In this document: one piece after another, positions 31,639 through 32,470 of the stretch
How positions within the stretch are numbered: the first letter of the stretch is position 1
How the letters are laid out: each line of letters begins with the position of its first letter
DNA from: an uncultured Collinsella sp.
Lineage (GTDB): Bacteria > Actinomycetota > Coriobacteriia > Coriobacteriales > Coriobacteriaceae
Assembly (NCBI GenBank): GCA_902493125.1
Contig: CABUOF010000020.1
Location: 1-32,470, forward strand
DNA length: 32,470 bases
Reading direction: 5' to 3'
The notes under the pieces: model-generated
The model's database searches: none
What the model was told of the DNA's origin: nothing
Seen by the model: the letters and a program-made list of their open reading frames with translations, nothing else
Program-made: the position numbers and the translations under genes

Positions 31639-32470
31639 GTGGTAAAGATGAAAGATGTGGCCGAGCTGGCGGGCGTTTCGAGCGCCGCCGTCTCGCGCTA
31701 CCTCAACGGTGGATATATCTCGGCGGACAAGGCCGAGCGCATTAAGCAGGCAATCGAGTTGACCGGATACGTGCGATCCAGCCAGGCTCGCGCGCTGCGC
31801 ACCGGTTCCACCAAGCTCATCGGCGTCATCGTACCTAAGATTAACTCGGAATCCGTGAGCCGCATTACCGCCGGTATTGGCCAGGTTCTCGGTCGCCGTG
31901 GCTACCAGATGCTGCTTGCCAATACCGATAACGCCCCCGATCGCGAGCTCGAATACCTCGATTTATTCCAAAACCACCCGGTCGATGGCATTGTGCTGGT
32001 GGCAACCATGATCACCGACGAGCACCGTCGCGCGATTGAATCGTGCCGCGTGCCCATTGTGTTGATCGGCCAACATGTCGAGGGCGCGGCGTGCGTCTAT
32101 CATGACGATTACGAGGCCGCCTTTGAGCTGGGTCATGCGCTTGCGGGTCGCGTGGACGGCAAGATTGCCTATATTGGAGTTACCGAAGAGGACCGCGCGG
32201 CCGGTTATGACCGCCGTCGCGGTTTTGAGGCCGGCCTGCGCGCTGCGGGCAACCCGCTCGATTCCGCCTTGATTCGCCTGGGCTCGTTTACGCTCGACTC
32301 GGGCTATGGTACGGCGCGTGAGCTGCTTTCCGTCGCTCCCGATGTTTCGTTTATCGCCTGCGCGACCGACACCATGGCGGCGGGCGCGCTGCGTTTCAGC
32401 CAGCAGAAAAAAGGCGTGGTGGTCAATATGGGCACGGGCACCACACTGGTGTATGCCGAGGAGGGCAAAC
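31639..32470 (+). CDS. LacI-family transcriptional regulator (3' end outside window)
   Basis: The frame is open from at least 31624 to the window end, giving about 277 visible residues. The N-terminal HTH is classical: MKDVAELAGVSSAAVSRYLN, then AERIKQAIELTGYVRSSQAR with the hinge ARALRTGSTKLIGVIVP. The periplasmic-binding-protein-like sensor domain follows (NHPVDGIVLVATMI, then AAGYDRRRGFEAGL). GTG 31639 is preferred because AGGGG sits 5 bases upstream; ATG 31624 and ATG 31648 are alternatives. The last about 20 residues (VVVNMGTGTTLVYAEEG) do not look like the usual VVGFDD region of the family. The effector is probably a sugar, possibly sucrose-type, but nothing in the window shows which. 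It is separated from the pel operon by a hairpin and is unlikely to be part of it. Confidence 0.88.
   Translation, partial: MVKMKDVAELAGVSSAAVSRYLNGGYISADKAERIKQAIELTGYVRSSQARALRTGSTKLIGVIVPKINSESVSRITAGIGQVLGRRGYQMLLANTDNAPDRELEYLDLFQNHPVDGIVLVATMITDEHRRAIESCRVPIVLIGQHVEGAACVYHDDYEAAFELGHALAGRVDGKIAYIGVTEEDRAAGYDRRRGFEAGLRAAGNPLDSALIRLGSFTLDSGYGTARELLSVAPDVSFIACATDTMAAGALRFSQQKKGVVVNMGTGTTLVYAEEGK

Overview
The window most likely comes from a gut Coriobacteriia actinobacterium, with Collinsella as the best guess. This is inference from the combination of a Gram-positive pel operon, a GC-rich backbone, a high-GC IS256-family element and an A/T-richer accessory block; no rRNA or marker gene is present to confirm it.

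Region 1 (1-7365) is the distal part of a surface-polysaccharide cluster on the + strand. It holds the end of a GT4 glycosyltransferase, a Wzy/O-antigen-ligase-type polymerase, a GT2 glycosyltransferase, a polysaccharide pyruvyl transferase family protein, two paralogous 4Fe-4S/F420-hydrogenase-beta-type proteins, and a Wzx-type flippase between them. Genes overlap or lie within about 10 bases, so they are probably one transcript.

Region 2 (7366-20152) is an accessory island. It starts with an internally deleted IS256-type transposase (7530-8045). Next come four collinear genes that look like an undescribed conflict (anti-phage or abortive-infection) cassette: a TIR-like/DUF4062-Nudix fusion (8362-10362), a TPR plus three-helix membrane protein, a metallophosphoesterase-STAND NTPase (13594-16641) and a PP2C-type phosphatase (16697-17536). 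The TPR-membrane gene has been split at codon 22/23 by a complete IS256-family element (11064-12545) with a 10-bp direct repeat. Removing the element plus one repeat copy restores a 348-codon frame from an ATG at 10997. An older fragment of a related IS lies just upstream (about 10380-10604). Convergent to the cassette is a 5'-truncated subtilisin-like protease, and behind it a three-gene MqsR-MqsA-SecB-like toxin-antitoxin-chaperone module with a clear promoter and two palindromes.

Region 3 (20153-31376) is a tightly packed eight-gene operon: pelD, pelE, pelA-type deacetylase, pelF and pelG, then a CotH-kinase-family lipoprotein, a VTC (polyphosphate polymerase-type) domain protein and a DUF4956 membrane protein. 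PelD carries an intact RxxD c-di-GMP I-site next to a degenerate GGDEF, so export of a Pel-like exopolysaccharide is probably switched on by c-di-GMP. The operon ends at a strong hairpin, followed by a LacI-family regulator (31639 to the window end) preceded by a perfect LacI-type operator.

The item most worth pursuing is the four-gene cassette at 8362-17536, with its IS-inactivated member.
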